Below, in pieces: positions 53,101 through 64,000 of a stretch of 64,000 nucleotides of DNA. Positions within the stretch are counted from its first letter, which is position 1; every line of letters starts with the position of its first letter. Below the pieces are notes generated by a model. That model was not told where the DNA came from. It was given only the letters and a program-made list of their open reading frames with translations, and searched no databases. Made by a program: the position numbers and the translations under genes. The DNA is from Pararge aegeria (lineage: Eukaryota > Arthropoda > Insecta > Lepidoptera > Nymphalidae), in the NCBI RefSeq assembly GCF_905163445.1, contig NC_053181.1:9548001-9612000 (forward strand), given 5' to 3'.

Positions 53101-53262
53101 ACAATAACAATAACATCATCATCATCATCAAAAGCCTACAAGCGTCCACTCCTAAACATAGGCGCTCGCGCCAAGAGCGCACCACCACACACGGTCTTCC
53201 GCCTCTCTCGTCTAGCTGCTGATGACCCTAAAAAGGTGGCTAGAAGCGGCTGGATAAGAAAA
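53101..53262 (-). repeat. RTE-type LINE 3' end with (GAT)n tail
   Basis: On the minus strand a GC-rich part ('gaccgtgtgtggtggtgcgctcttggcgcgagcgcctatg') is followed by (GATGAT)n and (GTTATT)n tails, seen as AAC/ATC repeats at 53100-53129. The + strand open frame 53059-53319 is this repeat read backwards. Confidence 0.6.
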
Positions 53263-53404
53263 CAATTAATTACACATCTACTTGTATTCCATACCAAACA
53301 CCAACTCAGGTACAACTAAAATTGTGGATTTGAAATAATTGTTCGTGAAAAGCTCATTCTCAATATAATATCTAAAGCGATTCTTTCAATAAGTACGGGC
53401 AACT

Positions 53405-53552
53405 GAAGCGTTTACCTATGTTAAATAGTTTGAACGAATTCGCGAATAAAGCTCAAACGCCCCGAGTCAAGGTAAACTTTTGTCGTTATTATCCAAATGC
53501 CCCTGTACGCTCACATAATTATCTTCACAGTTTCAGCTAGATGTAACTTTTA
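53405..53552 (+). repeat. Unassigned duplicated block 2, copy 2
   Basis: Partner of 52229-52374, about 1.2 kb downstream, same orientation. Between the copies lie a family-A SINE and an RTE tail, so the spacing was smaller originally. Confidence 0.82.
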
Positions 53553-54120
53553 CGTTGAATAGAATAGAAACTATATTTTCATTGTTTTCCAATTTTACAT
53601 AATATGTATGGTTAAAAAAATATCTGGTTGTGTTATAAAAGTTGGGCGAATCTGAAGTACTGAGAAGATCGAGCGGGAACACGTAAAAACTTCTTTGTTT
53701 GTTTGTTGCAAAGGACAAATTAGGAGTCCACTACTCCTGGGCGCTACGCAAGCATGGATGACGCGGAACTCAAAAGCAGTTTACTTTTTAACAAAAGTCT
53801 TACACTGCCAGGATGTTTGTAGCGTAACACATGGATGACCTATGGATGATAAAAATTCACTACAAATAACAGAACGATTGGGTTACGTTTCAGAGCCTAA
53901 TACAGCCAAGAATCTAAACAAAAATTCTAAGGCACTTCAGTCGAAGCAAATATGCAAAGCGCTAAGGAAGACCAAGCCTTCATTTATAAGTAAATAAATA
54001 ACGGCCAACTTTACTGCAAATTCTGCAAACAAACTTTCCAGGCTAGGCTCGACTACATCAGTTACATCCCTGCATACTCCAGACTAATGTTTAGATTGCT
54101 TCTTTCGATTGTTCTTTAAG
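53553..54120. other. Intergenic stretch, nothing recognised
   Basis: No gene or family identified. Confidence 0.45.
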
Positions 54121-54124
54121 TAGA

Positions 54125-54196
54125 TCTGATTTTAAGTTTCACTAATAAAGTGAAAAATTTATTTGTGTTACTAATAAAGTGAAACACAAAATCAGA
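54125..54196. repeat. Inverted repeat with internal direct repeat
   Basis: Arms 54125-54142 and 54179-54196 (TCTGATTTT...GTTTCAC type) pair at 16 of 18 positions. The word ACTAATAAAGTGAAA occurs twice in the same orientation inside it. The right arm is the first sequence of the LINE fragment that follows. Confidence 0.7.
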
Positions 54197-54562
54197 TTTA
54201 CTCATAGAGGATTTCAAAGAAGCATCCTTAAAATTAGTAAAATACACAAAGTACGAAGTGACATAATAAGACAAAGAACTAAAGTACTAGTAGTAGTAAC
54301 TGATGCGCAAAAACAAGCTCTTAAGCTTAAGTGGCAATTGGCTGGTCAAATATCACGCTACGCAGATAAGAGGTGGACAATACAAACTACACGAGGGAAA
54401 GGATCAGAGGGTAAAGTGGATGTTGGCAGACCAAGCAAACGGTGGGCTGATGACACCAAACGAACTGCAGGGAACGAATGGATGAACCAAGGCAAGGAAA
54501 GAGAAAACTGGAAAAAGGTTGATGGAGGCTTTTACCCGAGAAGGGGCAAATATTTCCTATGA
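54179..54562 (+). pseudogene. RTE-type LINE reverse transcriptase C-terminal fragment
   Basis: A 127-codon open stretch. Family motifs in order: IIRQRTKV, LKLKWQLAGQISRYADKRW, GRPSKRWADDTKRTAGNEWM and ERENWKKVDGGFYPR, matching the insect RTE-type pattern KWQWAGHI-R-DGRW...GRP-RW-DDL-AG-WM-x-AQDR-W. Only the C-terminus is present and the usual catalytic domain is absent. It is more intact than the copies near 9.5 and 47.5 kb. Confidence 0.8.
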
Positions 54563-55339
54563 TAATCAAATCAAAAATTACTGACTAACTAATAACGAAT
54601 AACGTAGATTTAAGGATATCATTGTGTACTAACTTACTAACAACATTTATTACGAATGTTAGAGATATGAGAATAAAAAGGCTTTTTATTTATTTATACT
54701 CGATACAGACGCTTTTATCTCTATCTTTATATTGCGTGTAGAACTTTCATTATCACCTTCATTATAAATAACAATCTTAGTATGATGTTACATTATGAAG
54801 ATCTCATGTAGACGCTAACTGATTATGACATTGCACATGTGTAAACGCGTCAAAATCAGATTGATTTTACAGCCATATTGTGCGATATTATGACCACTAT
54901 TAATTACTACGAAAAGTATCGTTCGTATACATAGAAGAAAAGGTAATTACCAACAAGCAATAGATTTCCCTATTGGATATAATTCTTGTTATATAACGAA
55001 GAATAATTAACCTCAACAAGTATTGATTCTTTGATAATAATAACAGTGTTATGTCTTCAATTAAAGTAATTATAGCGGTATTGGAGCTTTAAATTTTTAA
55101 TTAGTAATATTTGGAAGTTCATGGTATTTATACTATGACTTTAATTGTAATTGTAATTGTAAGAATATTTTGGAAGCACAGTCTTCATGTTAAAGCTCTA
55201 AAGAACCTACTAAACCTCAGGAAAGACGCTTTATGGATGCCCATACTCCTTAGTCATATCGCACGCATTTAACATTTTCTCATATAACTGTCGATGTCGT
55301 TTAACGACAAAAAACGTTCCTTAAACGCCGTAAAACGTT
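54563..55339. other. Intergenic stretch, nothing recognised
   Basis: AT-rich, with a short (TAATTG)n-like run at 55140-55160. Confidence 0.45.
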
Positions 55340-55770
55340 CCTTACTAATATTATAAATGTGAAACTGTGTTCTTTACGCACTTTAATGTCTGTATAGAAT
55401 AAGTTGAAAGGTCGGAGAGTACCATAAGCTACTTTTGTATCCCAGGACATCAAACCCAGGACGATGGGATTTGTAAAAAATAGCCACGAACGTGGGCAAA
55501 AGTTAGTCTATACTAATATTATAACGAGGAAGGATTTTTTTGTTAAACCCAAGGCTCAGAAAGTGCTCGACTGATTTTTACCACTTCTATGCCAAAAGAA
55601 AGCTATTAAACACGAATTATTAGATTTAGATTTATTTTCGAAAAAAATGGAGATCCTTTAAAAATTGCAATAATGTTATCCAAAGTATAAAATTCAATAC
55701 TTGGCGTGCGCTGAGAAAAATATTCATGATGAATAGAAAAAATTTACTCATTATTACCTACCAAAAAAGT
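55340..55770 (+). repeat. Two adjacent 'actaatattataa' type repeats
   Basis: The first starts 'ttactaatattataaatgtg' and ends 'cgtgggcaaaagttagtc' (about 55340-55507). A second starts at once with 'tatactaatattataacg' and reaches the phrase 'acttggcgtgcgctgagaaaa' (near 55700), also found at 39575-39640. Head-to-tail placement suggests nested or tandem insertion. Confidence 0.55.
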
Positions 55771-56080
55771 CCGCAAGGGAATATAGATAGATATCTATCA
55801 AAGTTCAGTCGCAATGGCAGCTTTTGTATTCTAAAATTTTACTATAGTGCCGTTAGAAACAAAAGTGGGTAAAATTAGGATTGCAGTATTACTTTTTATT
55901 CAAATAACTAGCTTTATCATCAAGAATAGATATAGTTGTTAAACATTTTTTTAAGGTTTTGCGAATTAAAAAATTTAAGAACTAAACCTACACTAGACTT
56001 TTTGAAAAGTTTTTTTTAAACTAAACCTGAGTCTTTTTTAAAAGAATACACAACTTAAAAACAATTTTTATGGTATAATC

Positions 56081-56406
56081 AGGAAAAGAGCTGCATCTTT
56101 GATGAGCAGGATTCGCGGCAGCAGCAACAGCATTCTGCAAACACTTGCTGGAAGCACTGGGTGGGTTTACATACACACACGCGGAGCAACATGTATTTAA
56201 TTCAATTTTTTTTATTTAATAATTTTCATAGTTCATTGTAATTTCTTATTTTGTCTTTTTAATTTAATATTTATATTGCATTTTTTAATTTTAATTTGGT
56301 ATTTTATATTGTTAATTATTTCTTTTTCTTTTTTCTAATTTTTGTAATTTCAAATGTATCACTATGGGCTTTGCCTGAAATAAGGAGATTATTATTATTA
56401 TTATTA
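56081..56406 (+). mobile_element. LINE C-terminal scrap, 3' untranslated region and (ATT)n tail
   Basis: 56087-56173 encodes RAASLMSRIRGSSNSILQTL and then AGSTGW, a phrase typical of LINE-derived sequence. It is followed by an AT-rich stretch, 'ctatgggctttgcctgaaataag' and (ATT)n at 56388-56406, a common LINE 3' end in insects. Confidence 0.6.
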
Positions 56407-58529
56407 AAAACAAAAACAAAAGCGGACGAGGACGCGGCAAACAGCTAGTTATACATACAATTAAGCTCAAGTCTGTAATGTGCAAAAAATAAGTATATTA
56501 CTAAGTTGGCAAGGAACATTTGATCCTTTTATTGTGAGCAATCAATTCTTTTGGATTGTGCTAGAATTGCAAGCAAGCCACCACTGGCTCAGTTCCGAAT
56601 CCCGCAAGAGTTGACTTAATCATAAGAACGAGACGCGAAAATCGCTAGCAACGAAACGAGCCCCCAGGGAGGACTCGCGATCGGCCTACTTTTGCTTTCT
56701 TTAACTCGCAGTCGATCCAGTGTTGCAAACTTACACGGATTACAGAGGACTTACGATCTTATAGCCTTAGGGTAAACTTTTACCCGTTAAAGTGCTGCCG
56801 TTTTTGTTGTTTAAACGTTAGCGTAAAGAGCCCAACTACTTTTCAATCTCTTTTAGGTCTCGCTTAGGAAACTACGTTAGATATAAGTACGAGTATTATA
56901 TAGAGCTTACAACTGTGAAAGCTACGTAAGTTGCAGTAATAAAGGGCTATAAGAAGGAAAAGCGTAGTAAAAGAGTATCGTGGTAAGTACACTCGACATA
57001 AGCGAAGCACGAATTGTAGTTAAAATTGAACTGGAAGCGTAAATCGCTTAACGATCTATGAACAAATCTAAGAGCAAAGAAGAGATGGTTCTTGTACATG
57101 GTGCATAGCCAATCTAGCGCCGTAAACCGTGGATGCTCGATAAGTCCTATCTGTCTATATAATTCATGCAAGCAACCGGTTTAACCGGCCACAAGTTACT
57201 TGCAACAAGCTGTCATGTCTTTGCAAATACTGTAATTTTTTTTACAGACAGCTTGTGCTAAAATGTAATAGAAATAGAATTTATAAAGCACTTTGTTTTC
57301 ATATGCGACTTTTATTAAGAAAAGTGTAAAATTTAAAATAAGTAGTTCTCTTAACGACAGGTAATGGTAATAACTTTATGTTGTTTGAAAAATTGTTCCT
57401 AAAATTTGATATTCTCAGTAACAGTCATTATGGCACAGTTAAGTGTTAACATGAACTTACATAATGTAATACATAGGCGTCGACTCTCATTAGGATCTTG
57501 TTAAATACGACACTAAACAAATAGGTGCACATTTAATAATAATCATTAAAAAATGTCATAAAGACGTATAAGCCAAGAACTCTACAGAAGATAACTGATT
57601 TTCACGAACAGGGAATAGAGCAGCGAATTCCTTGAACTGTGTTGCAAAATTTGATACGGTGAAATAGGTGTCCTGAGAACGTAAGGGTATTACGCTGGCT
57701 TATGGCACTGTATTAATTTTGAACCGTAGTAACTTTGGCGGTGACAGAACTGAGACACCGACACATAATTCACTTTGTAACGCAAATGAAACTAGCGTTT
57801 AATTTACTGTTATAATTTAGTGAATTCCTTTACAAGGCTCGCCGTGTGCGCGGTACACTGCGGTCACGGTTTGCGGGTTTTTGGGTAGGATTTATAGGTA
57901 CTTTGTAATGTAAGCAATACATTAAATATTACCTGTATAGTGGAATAGGTAAGCAATGGTAAATTATGCAATGGGATTTTATTAGCTAATCTTCTACAAA
58001 GTTGCTCATAGTATTCCAGTGATGTGTCAGTGATTCGATACCAATTTTAAGACGTTCTTCGATATATTTATTTTCAATTTTTTTTTTTTAAAGATGATGT
58101 CTTTGAATTATAACATTTAAAGTGTTGTTATTTGTTTGTAATTTAATGAAGCATTTTTGATCGGACTAGATTATGAAGATTTTGCTTCTTTCAGTGTAAA
58201 AAAAAGTTTGGCATACTGACCAGATGTTAGTTGAGTTTCGACTTTAATATCGTATCAATCTTTCTAATTATAAAATTTGCAAAAAAGGAACTCTTTTCAT
58301 CAATTTTCTCTCAGTTAGAGTTTGCATACCCATTAGGTACGATCATAGCACCAATCAAAAAAAGCAAAATAAAAGTGAATCCGTTTTTATTTTCTGTTTA
58401 ACGAATTCAATTTGAAAGTTCATACGAATTCGGTAGTCAAATCCATTTATTCCGAGTTCCAAAGCATTCCCAAATTCATATTACCATACAGCTAGATATG
58501 AGCAACCGCACGTGAAATTGCCAAAAAAA
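56407..58529. other. Intergenic stretch, mostly unrecognised
   Basis: A GC-richer part at 56570-56740 shows no gene signature. The minus open frame at 56947-57171 has no recognised motif. Confidence 0.4.
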
Positions 58530-59116
58530 AAGGGAAGAGAAAATCAGACGGTGTAGTAACGCGGGCCGACTCGGTTCGCGACCTACATTACAGTTTACAT
58601 AAAAAACATTGTGTTGAACGACAACGGGGCATCAACTTTCCCAGCGAAGACATAAGCGAAATTGAATTACACATATTGAAAAAGAAATGTGTAGCTCCTT
58701 AGTAGGCGTGGTTTAGTCCAAGACTCCTCCTCTTCACTCATCCGCGCATGGATCGCGGCTGCATCGCTAGAGCGTCGCTCGCTAGCTTCACGTACCGGCC
58801 AGTACGCGATGAGATCCAGGTTGGGTCTGTATTGGATCCGCACGCAACTTTCCCATAGAACTTCCGAGTCTAGTTGCATTTTGTGTACGCAACTTTTAGT
58901 GCTAATGTAATTATCAAGAGATACAGTTTCAAATTATATGTGTGTGCTTACGTAACTTTGTTGTGAGTAAATTATAATGAAAAACTTTTATTGTTAAAGT
59001 GAAACTCGTTATGTGTGGTGTGAAAAGGACAAACTAGGTGCATAATTTGTACACATAAATAGTTCAGGAAGAGTTATTTGCTGATGTAATTTTACAGCAA
59101 AAAACAATACGATGTG
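58530..59116 (+). promoter_or_regulatory. Candidate promoter and 5' untranslated exon of an unseen + strand gene
   Basis: 58550-58880 is clearly richer in G and C than its surroundings, without repeat signatures, and is followed by an untranslated-looking stretch that ends in a good splice donor (GTAAGTAT at 59117). This layout is usual for insect 5' ends. There is no TATA box or long open frame, so it is only a candidate. The minus open frame at 58667-58879 is an alternative reading, without known motifs. Confidence 0.25.
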
Positions 59117-59123
59117 GTAAGTA

Positions 59124-60352
59124 TCGTTATGATCTTCGTAGTTTAAAAAACTCCGTGTGCGAGCATTATTTATTGTATTATTTTGAATATGAATTATTAA
59201 CGCTTGCATTTTAATAAATTGGTAGATTAACAAAATCGCATTATGGTAATCATTATCATCTTTTACACAAGTAGGTATCGTTTATTTCGAGTAGTTCCTA
59301 ACAGTTTATTTATCAACTTTAAAAAAAGGCAAGGAAGATTCTTAATTCGGTGTGCTTTTTATGTAGGAATGCATATACATTTATTCGCCATAATTTTAAT
59401 AACATGATTTTTTATATATAAAAAAAACATATTCCAGAATAAATAAGTACGCCAAAGTAGATTAAATCGTTTATTTTGGCTATAGATTTTTTTTTATTAT
59501 TGTAATTCTTTATCTCATTTTGCTGTTATATATTTTAATAAGGTAAGTGTCTACTATTATTATTATTGACTAGTGGTAGTTCCTATCTTTTATTTGCTTT
59601 TCTATGACTTGTAAGATTTTTATTTTCAAAAAAGTTTTAAATATTTGACTAACTGCAGATTTTGATGTATGTTGCTTTGTAAACAGGAATTCAATATCAC
59701 ACTGTCAGTTTAACTCGTTACAATGAGTTTTTGAGCATATTACAGTAAGTTTACCTGCCAGTAAAAGTTCCAGTTTGACACAAAAATTCAAAAGTTGTGT
59801 TTAAGTTATGCTAGAGTAGAAATATATTGATATGAGATTTATAACAGGCATTTGAGAATTTGAAAATCTCAGACATCTCAGTTATTTAATTTTATTTATT
59901 TGTACAGATTTACATACAGTATTATCATTTTTCTTTTTTAGCAGTAACTTCTTTAAGGGTTCTTTTAGCCAAATGCGTAAAGTAAATAAAATAGCAAAAA
60001 TATAGTAAGCTACTTTGTCCATGTGTAAAAACCGAATAAAGAAGCTACTTTATTAAAGCTTGAAACTATCAATTTTCATGATGAAAAATTAAATATAAGA
60101 AGTTTGAGTAATGAGTGATAAAAGATAAAATCACATTTTATATACATAGTTATCCCCTCTGCAGCTATATCTCGAATATTTACATTGAATATTGCATAAT
60201 AAATAGCCTTAATCGGGGTTTCTATGTTTATTACAAAACAAAATCATGTATCTCAAGTAGCAAAGTTCGTTATAAAAAACAGTAACATAAATCTTTGGAT
60301 TCGTGTTTTTTTGGATTGTTATTGTTAATAAATATATAACTACTTATAAGTT
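59124..60352. other. AT-rich stretch, nothing recognised
   Basis: If the candidate exon before it is real, this would be the start of its first intron. Confidence 0.4.
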
Positions 60353-60560
60353 TGGATAGAAGCAGGCGTTACTTTGCGGAAATCAATGATATATTATCAA
60401 AATTAAGCTTAATTTGCTATACTCCGCGAAACGCAGGAAAATCTGTGTGGTGTAATTTATAATTTCTTCAATCCTTATACTCCACACCAAACAGATCTTC
60501 GGCAATATACCCTCTACGCACGTTTCGCTCCGAAACCGGAGCATCCTCAGGAGATGTTGA
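60353..60560 (+). repeat. Dispersed repeat family E, longest copy
   Basis: Starts 'ttggatagaagcaggcgttactttgcgg', has the near-palindromic centre AAAATTAAGCTTAATTTG, then 'cgcaggaaaatctgtgtgg' (also at 39785-39812), and ends with a stem GCTCCG/CGGAGC (60527-60542) within 'tttcgctccgaaaccggagc'. Family not named. Confidence 0.6.
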
Positions 60561-61022
60561 CTTTACAATGAGCAATTGTTAACTTTAACAATTATTTATT
60601 GTAAAGTTTACATCCAAGGTACGGAACCCTAAGAATGTTAACTAACACTTGCCAGTTTTTTTTCATAATATTGTTCAGAATTTGAAAATAAGACTTGATA
60701 TAACGTAAATTTCCACGTATCTGTCATTGAAAAATGAATCCTCCCGAATATTGTAAAACACGTTTAAATAAGGTATTTTTGACTAGTATAGCATATTTTC
60801 ACAGTAAATGCCAGAAAAACGACAACAGTCTTTTAATATTTCATTAATTAAGTTTTCAGTGTTTGGTCGCTTGTTTTTTATACCAGATTTATCAATTTTT
60901 TTTAATTTATTCTTCTTTATTACATTTTATACGTTCGTAGGCTAAAGTTTTAACTTAAATTAATCATAGAACGCTTCTAGTAGGTTTTCCAACATCTTTT
61001 CCATATCGTGCGCACATAAATT
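60561..61022. other. Intergenic stretch, nothing recognised
   Basis: AT-rich sequence without gene or repeat signature. Confidence 0.4.
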
Positions 61023-61200
61023 GACACTAGCTGACCCGTGCAACTTCGTCTGCCTAACCTAATCGGTTATTACCGGAAAACAAAAATAAAATGACATTTT
61101 CTAAAAATGAATCCTAGCTAGATCGATTTATCTTTTGAAATTTCGTGAAAATCGTTGGAGCCGATTCCGAGATTCCAATTATATATATATATACAAGAAT
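61023..61200 (-). repeat. CTAG-type dispersed repeat, inverted
   Basis: Opens 'cactagctgacccgtgcaacttcgtctgc', the reverse complement of the usual terminus 'acgaagttgcacgggtcagctag', and ends at an (AT)n run near 61180. A similar terminus lies at 63462-63500. Confidence 0.6.
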
Positions 61201-61229
61201 TGCTCGTTTAAAGACATAAGATAATTTGT

Positions 61230-61406
61230 CTAGTGGGAGGCTTTGGCTGTGGGTAGTTACCACCTGGCTTGCTAAGATTTGCCACCAAGTCATACATTTA
61301 TTAGCATTACGGTTTATTGTCGCATAGAAACCTGTTAAGGCTATGGGTTTTTTATAACTGCCATTACGGCCAAGCCACCATCTTAGCTTGCATCATCACT
61401 TACCTA
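61230..61406 (+). repeat. SINE family B, truncated, + orientation
   Basis: 'gtgggaggctttggctgtgggtagttacc', 'gcattacgg', 'gtcgcatagaaacc', 'ttaaggctatggg' and 'gccaccatcttagcttgcatcatcacttacc' follow the family order in reverse complement of 33884-34216. The tRNA head is missing. Confidence 0.65.
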
Positions 61407-62329
61407 ATTTTACTTACATAAAATGTGCGGGAAGGAACTAAAAAATGTACACAAAATATATTAATAAACCAATTGCTTGTTAGTATAAAATCTAAATTAG
61501 AACTAATGAAAGTAAAAAGAAAATGTTGGTTGTTTAAAATACCTTGCTTGTGAATCGTGATATTAAGAGATTAAAATCAGTCAAGTAAACAAGCTCTTTT
61601 AAAACTCTTCTAAAGATAGTTTCCTTAAAGTTTTTAAAGAAGCTTCATTACCTATTCAGCAAGATAAATAACTGAAAGGAATACCTATTTATAAAATAAA
61701 TACTCTTTTCAGGTGTATTCCTCGAATTTGGTTACTTTATTAGTTTAATTAAATTATTATTAAAGTCCCATGGCTATGTGGCCTACTATACGTTTACAAA
61801 GCTTAGTGTAAAGACACAACACTACTAACTAAGAAACAATGTGTTAAAATAAGAATGAATGATGATATCACAACCGGAGTAAGTTGATAATAACTTATTA
61901 AGCTTTATTATATCAGCCTCGTTTTCCGATCATAATATATTAGATTCATTTGTGGTACTTATTTGATTTTATATCAAATTACCAGATGAATTCCTGCAGA
62001 CGTCTCTCCATAAGTTTAAACTTCATAATTGAAATTTAAATTCAAAATTCAAAATTTTAATTCACTTTTTTTTCATTTCAAGTTCCCGTTGGATATAACT
62101 GTGTGAATGTATACAAAACAGACCTAGCAGTTTCAACGTCTGTAAACTAGTCTTATTCTTCTGACTGCATAGGCAGCTGAGCTAAGTTTACCCGCTAATA
62201 TCACCACATATGGGCACCCCACTGAAGCTTACAATCCAAAGTCACTCCTAGAAAAACTGTGGAATTCTCTATTTTTTTTCCATCACACGAACATAAGAAG
62301 CGTCCATACATATAAGTTTACATTATTTT
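61407..62329. other. Intergenic stretch, nothing recognised
   Basis: No gene or family identified. Confidence 0.4.
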
Positions 62330-62440
62330 TAGGTGATGGTGATAAATACATTCGTTAACTTATAACTAAAGCTAGGAGGGTTCCAAACGTTCCCGGGTCT
62401 AAGAAGAGCCAACAACGAACGATTTTTTTTTTCACCATCT
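62330..62440 (-). repeat. LINE 3'-end fragment, inverted
   Basis: 'gctaggagggttccaaacgttcccgggtctaagaagagcc' is the reverse complement of the opening of 9753-9955, and the 'ggtgatggtgataa' part also corresponds. Confidence 0.65.
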
Positions 62441-62524
62441 TACCGTCAATAATAGCTATAAAGTTCTCAAACTCCAGCTAACTTGTCGTTTTTGTAATTC
62501 TTAATAATATAATATTTTTTTTTT

Positions 62525-62640
62525 AAGACTGCGTTGAATGTGGTGGTAGAGTCACTACAAATATTTGACGTTTCAAAGGTGCTTATTTTAGGCCTACTTT
62601 ATATAAATGAATTTTGAATTTTTAAATTTTAAATAGATAG
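62525..62640 (+). repeat. LINE 3' untranslated tail
   Basis: 'gtggtggtagagtcactacaaatatttgacgtttcaaaggtgcttattttaggcctac' followed by a GAATTT-type tail, as at 19727-19825. Confidence 0.7.
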
Positions 62641-63460
62641 TAGGCAATAGATCTGTTTTCACGTCGACACAGGTTCTACCCTTAAGAATAAAAAACGTGC
62701 TAAGATTGGTGTTCTCTTTTAAAGAGTTACGATTCTGAGCAGACCCAATGTCGAGGACTGAAAATACACTTAGAAATTTGTTATAAATATTTCTTGAAAC
62801 AAATCTCAGAACATAGCTTACTGTGATTATAATAAGTAATGCGTGACAGTAAGGATTTAAAACTTTATGAGTCTAAGCTCAGTACCATTTGAATAAGTAA
62901 AAAAATCGTCTTTTAGGACTTAATCTTTTCAGCATAATTTACAAAGACAGTGAATTAATTTTTATAAAACATCTGTATATATCATGAAGTCAATAGATTT
63001 TTTACTTATTCATTAGCTTAAAAGCATCTTGAAAGCCCAACAAGAAGCTTCGTCAGTTTTATACAGAATGAAGACCAACATAATTTAATATTCCATTCAT
63101 TTTCTATATGAATTTCTGTATACGGAAAAATTTAAGAGCTTTCGGAAAAATTCGGTTCTTCATCTCTGAAAAAGATCACCACTATCAAGAATTTCATATT
63201 ACTTTTGCTTACTAAAAAAATGATGATTTAATACTACGATGAGAAGCTATTGAGTTATAATTATTACTATTGAATGATAGTTTTATTAATATACCTTTCC
63301 AGGCATGTATGTTAGGGAATTAAAAGTATTTAAATAAGGCAAAACGGAAATAGGTTCGTGGGCAGGTCATTTGCATTTGGCAATGTTTACGTGCTTTTTC
63401 TTAAAGCACCACGAGCAAGAACTCACTATATATTATTCGCCGATACCTCATTCATTGACC
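62641..63460. other. Intergenic stretch, nothing recognised
   Basis: AT-rich sequence without gene or repeat signature. Confidence 0.4.
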
Positions 63461-63610
63461 TTACCCGCGCAACTTCGTCAGCATCAAATCGGTTATTATC
63501 TGTTTTAACGTCTTAAAAAAACTAAGAACCTCAGTGCAGCGCCACCTACAGTTTTATTTCCAAACTATTTAATACGCGGCCGGGCGGCCCTCTGCATTCT
63601 TCTTGCTTTT
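63461..63610 (-). repeat. CTAG-type dispersed repeat, worn, inverted
   Basis: 'acccgcgcaacttcgtcagcatcaaatcggttattatctg' resembles 61030-61075. Further 'cagcgccacctac' and 'acgcggccgggcggccc' are unassigned. Confidence 0.45.
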
Positions 63611-63740
63611 AACATTTCTATGCCCGTTGTAACTTCCAAACATAGGTCTAATTTGAATAATTTAAAGAGGAATTTGCAGGTACATAATCTATTTATATTA
63701 TAAAACTATTTATTTGGATAAGGATTATATGCATGATAGG

Positions 63741-64000
63741 AATAAATAAATAAATAAATAAATATACTACGACAAGACACACATCGCCATCTAGCCCCAA
63801 AGTAAGCGTAGCTTGTGTTATGGGTACTAGGATAGCTGATATTTTTATGAATATAATACACATTAATACTTATAATATACATATAAACACCCAGACACTG
63901 AAAAACATTCATGTTCATCACACAAACACTTTTCCAGTTGTGGGAATCGAACCCACAGCCTTGGAAGCGGAAAGCAGGGTCACTGCCCACTGCGCCACGC
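63741..64000 (-). mobile_element. tRNA-derived SINE, family A, cut by window end
   Basis: Best body of the family: (AAAT)n tail 63741-63762, 'catcgccatctagccccaaagtaagcgtagcttgtg', then B box (GGGAATCGAACC at 63942-63953) and the start of the tRNA-like head. The 5' end lies beyond the window. The minus open frame here is the SINE itself. Confidence 0.82.

Noticed and set aside
54303..54485. 60-codon frame overlapping the RTE fragment
   Set aside because: The neighbouring frame carries the RTE motifs; this one is a shadow.
58667..58879. 70-codon minus frame in a GC-richer stretch
   Set aside because: No family motif or splice context; the region fits better as a 5' flank on the + strand, itself only a candidate.
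1..64000. CRISPR array, operon or phage-like system
   Set aside because: No regularly spaced identical repeats, no bacterial gene density or ribosome-binding sites; the DNA is clearly eukaryotic.

Overview
This is a window of insect nuclear DNA, almost certainly from a butterfly or moth. It is AT-rich and intron-rich, and it is full of tRNA-headed SINEs, CR1/Jockey-like and RTE-like LINE 3' ends and small MITEs of types common in Lepidoptera. The Lepidoptera assignment rests on recognising these repeat families from memory, not on a search. There are no bacterial operons, CRISPR arrays, rRNA genes or free-standing tRNA genes.

Host gene (84-18090, + strand). The left quarter holds the last four coding exons of an immunoglobulin-superfamily adhesion protein of the DIP (Dpr-interacting protein)/lachesin group: 84-212, 1027-1146, 15532-15702 and 17579-17964. 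They join in one frame through three phase-1 introns of 814, 14385 and 1876 bp. They encode the end of the second Ig domain, the whole third Ig domain and a C-terminal tail that looks like a GPI-attachment signal. The promoter, signal peptide and first Ig domain lie upstream of the window.

Mobile elements. The best-preserved is a complete BEL/Pao LTR retrotransposon on the minus strand at 40003-46574. It has 422-bp LTRs that differ in only one 5-bp block, a 5-bp target-site duplication (CATAC), a polypurine tract, a primer-binding site matching the 3' end of tRNA-Tyr, and one unbroken 1766-codon gag-pol frame with all expected catalytic motifs. Around it are LINE remnants with recognisable reverse-transcriptase C-termini (CR1/Jockey-like near 19.5, 36.6, 46.9, 51.2 and 56.1 kb; RTE-like near 9.5, 47.5 and 54.3 kb), two SINE families, a hAT-like MITE with an 8-bp target duplication, and a second MITE family.

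Right of 18.1 kb no further host coding exon is recognisable. A relatively GC-rich stretch at 58.5-59.1 kb ending in a good splice donor could be the promoter and 5' untranslated exon of a further + strand gene.

Structure not explained by known families: a set of long near-perfect inverted repeats with loops of 0-6 nt (15287-15337, 17440-17492, 24714-24775, 29656-29702, 31357-31399); two pairs of same-orientation duplicated non-coding blocks (22893-23075 with 27308-27495, and 52229-52374 with 53405-53552); and an array of GCCATCT motifs at 28973-29333. I did not find a clear new multi-gene system; these elements are the best candidates for something undescribed.
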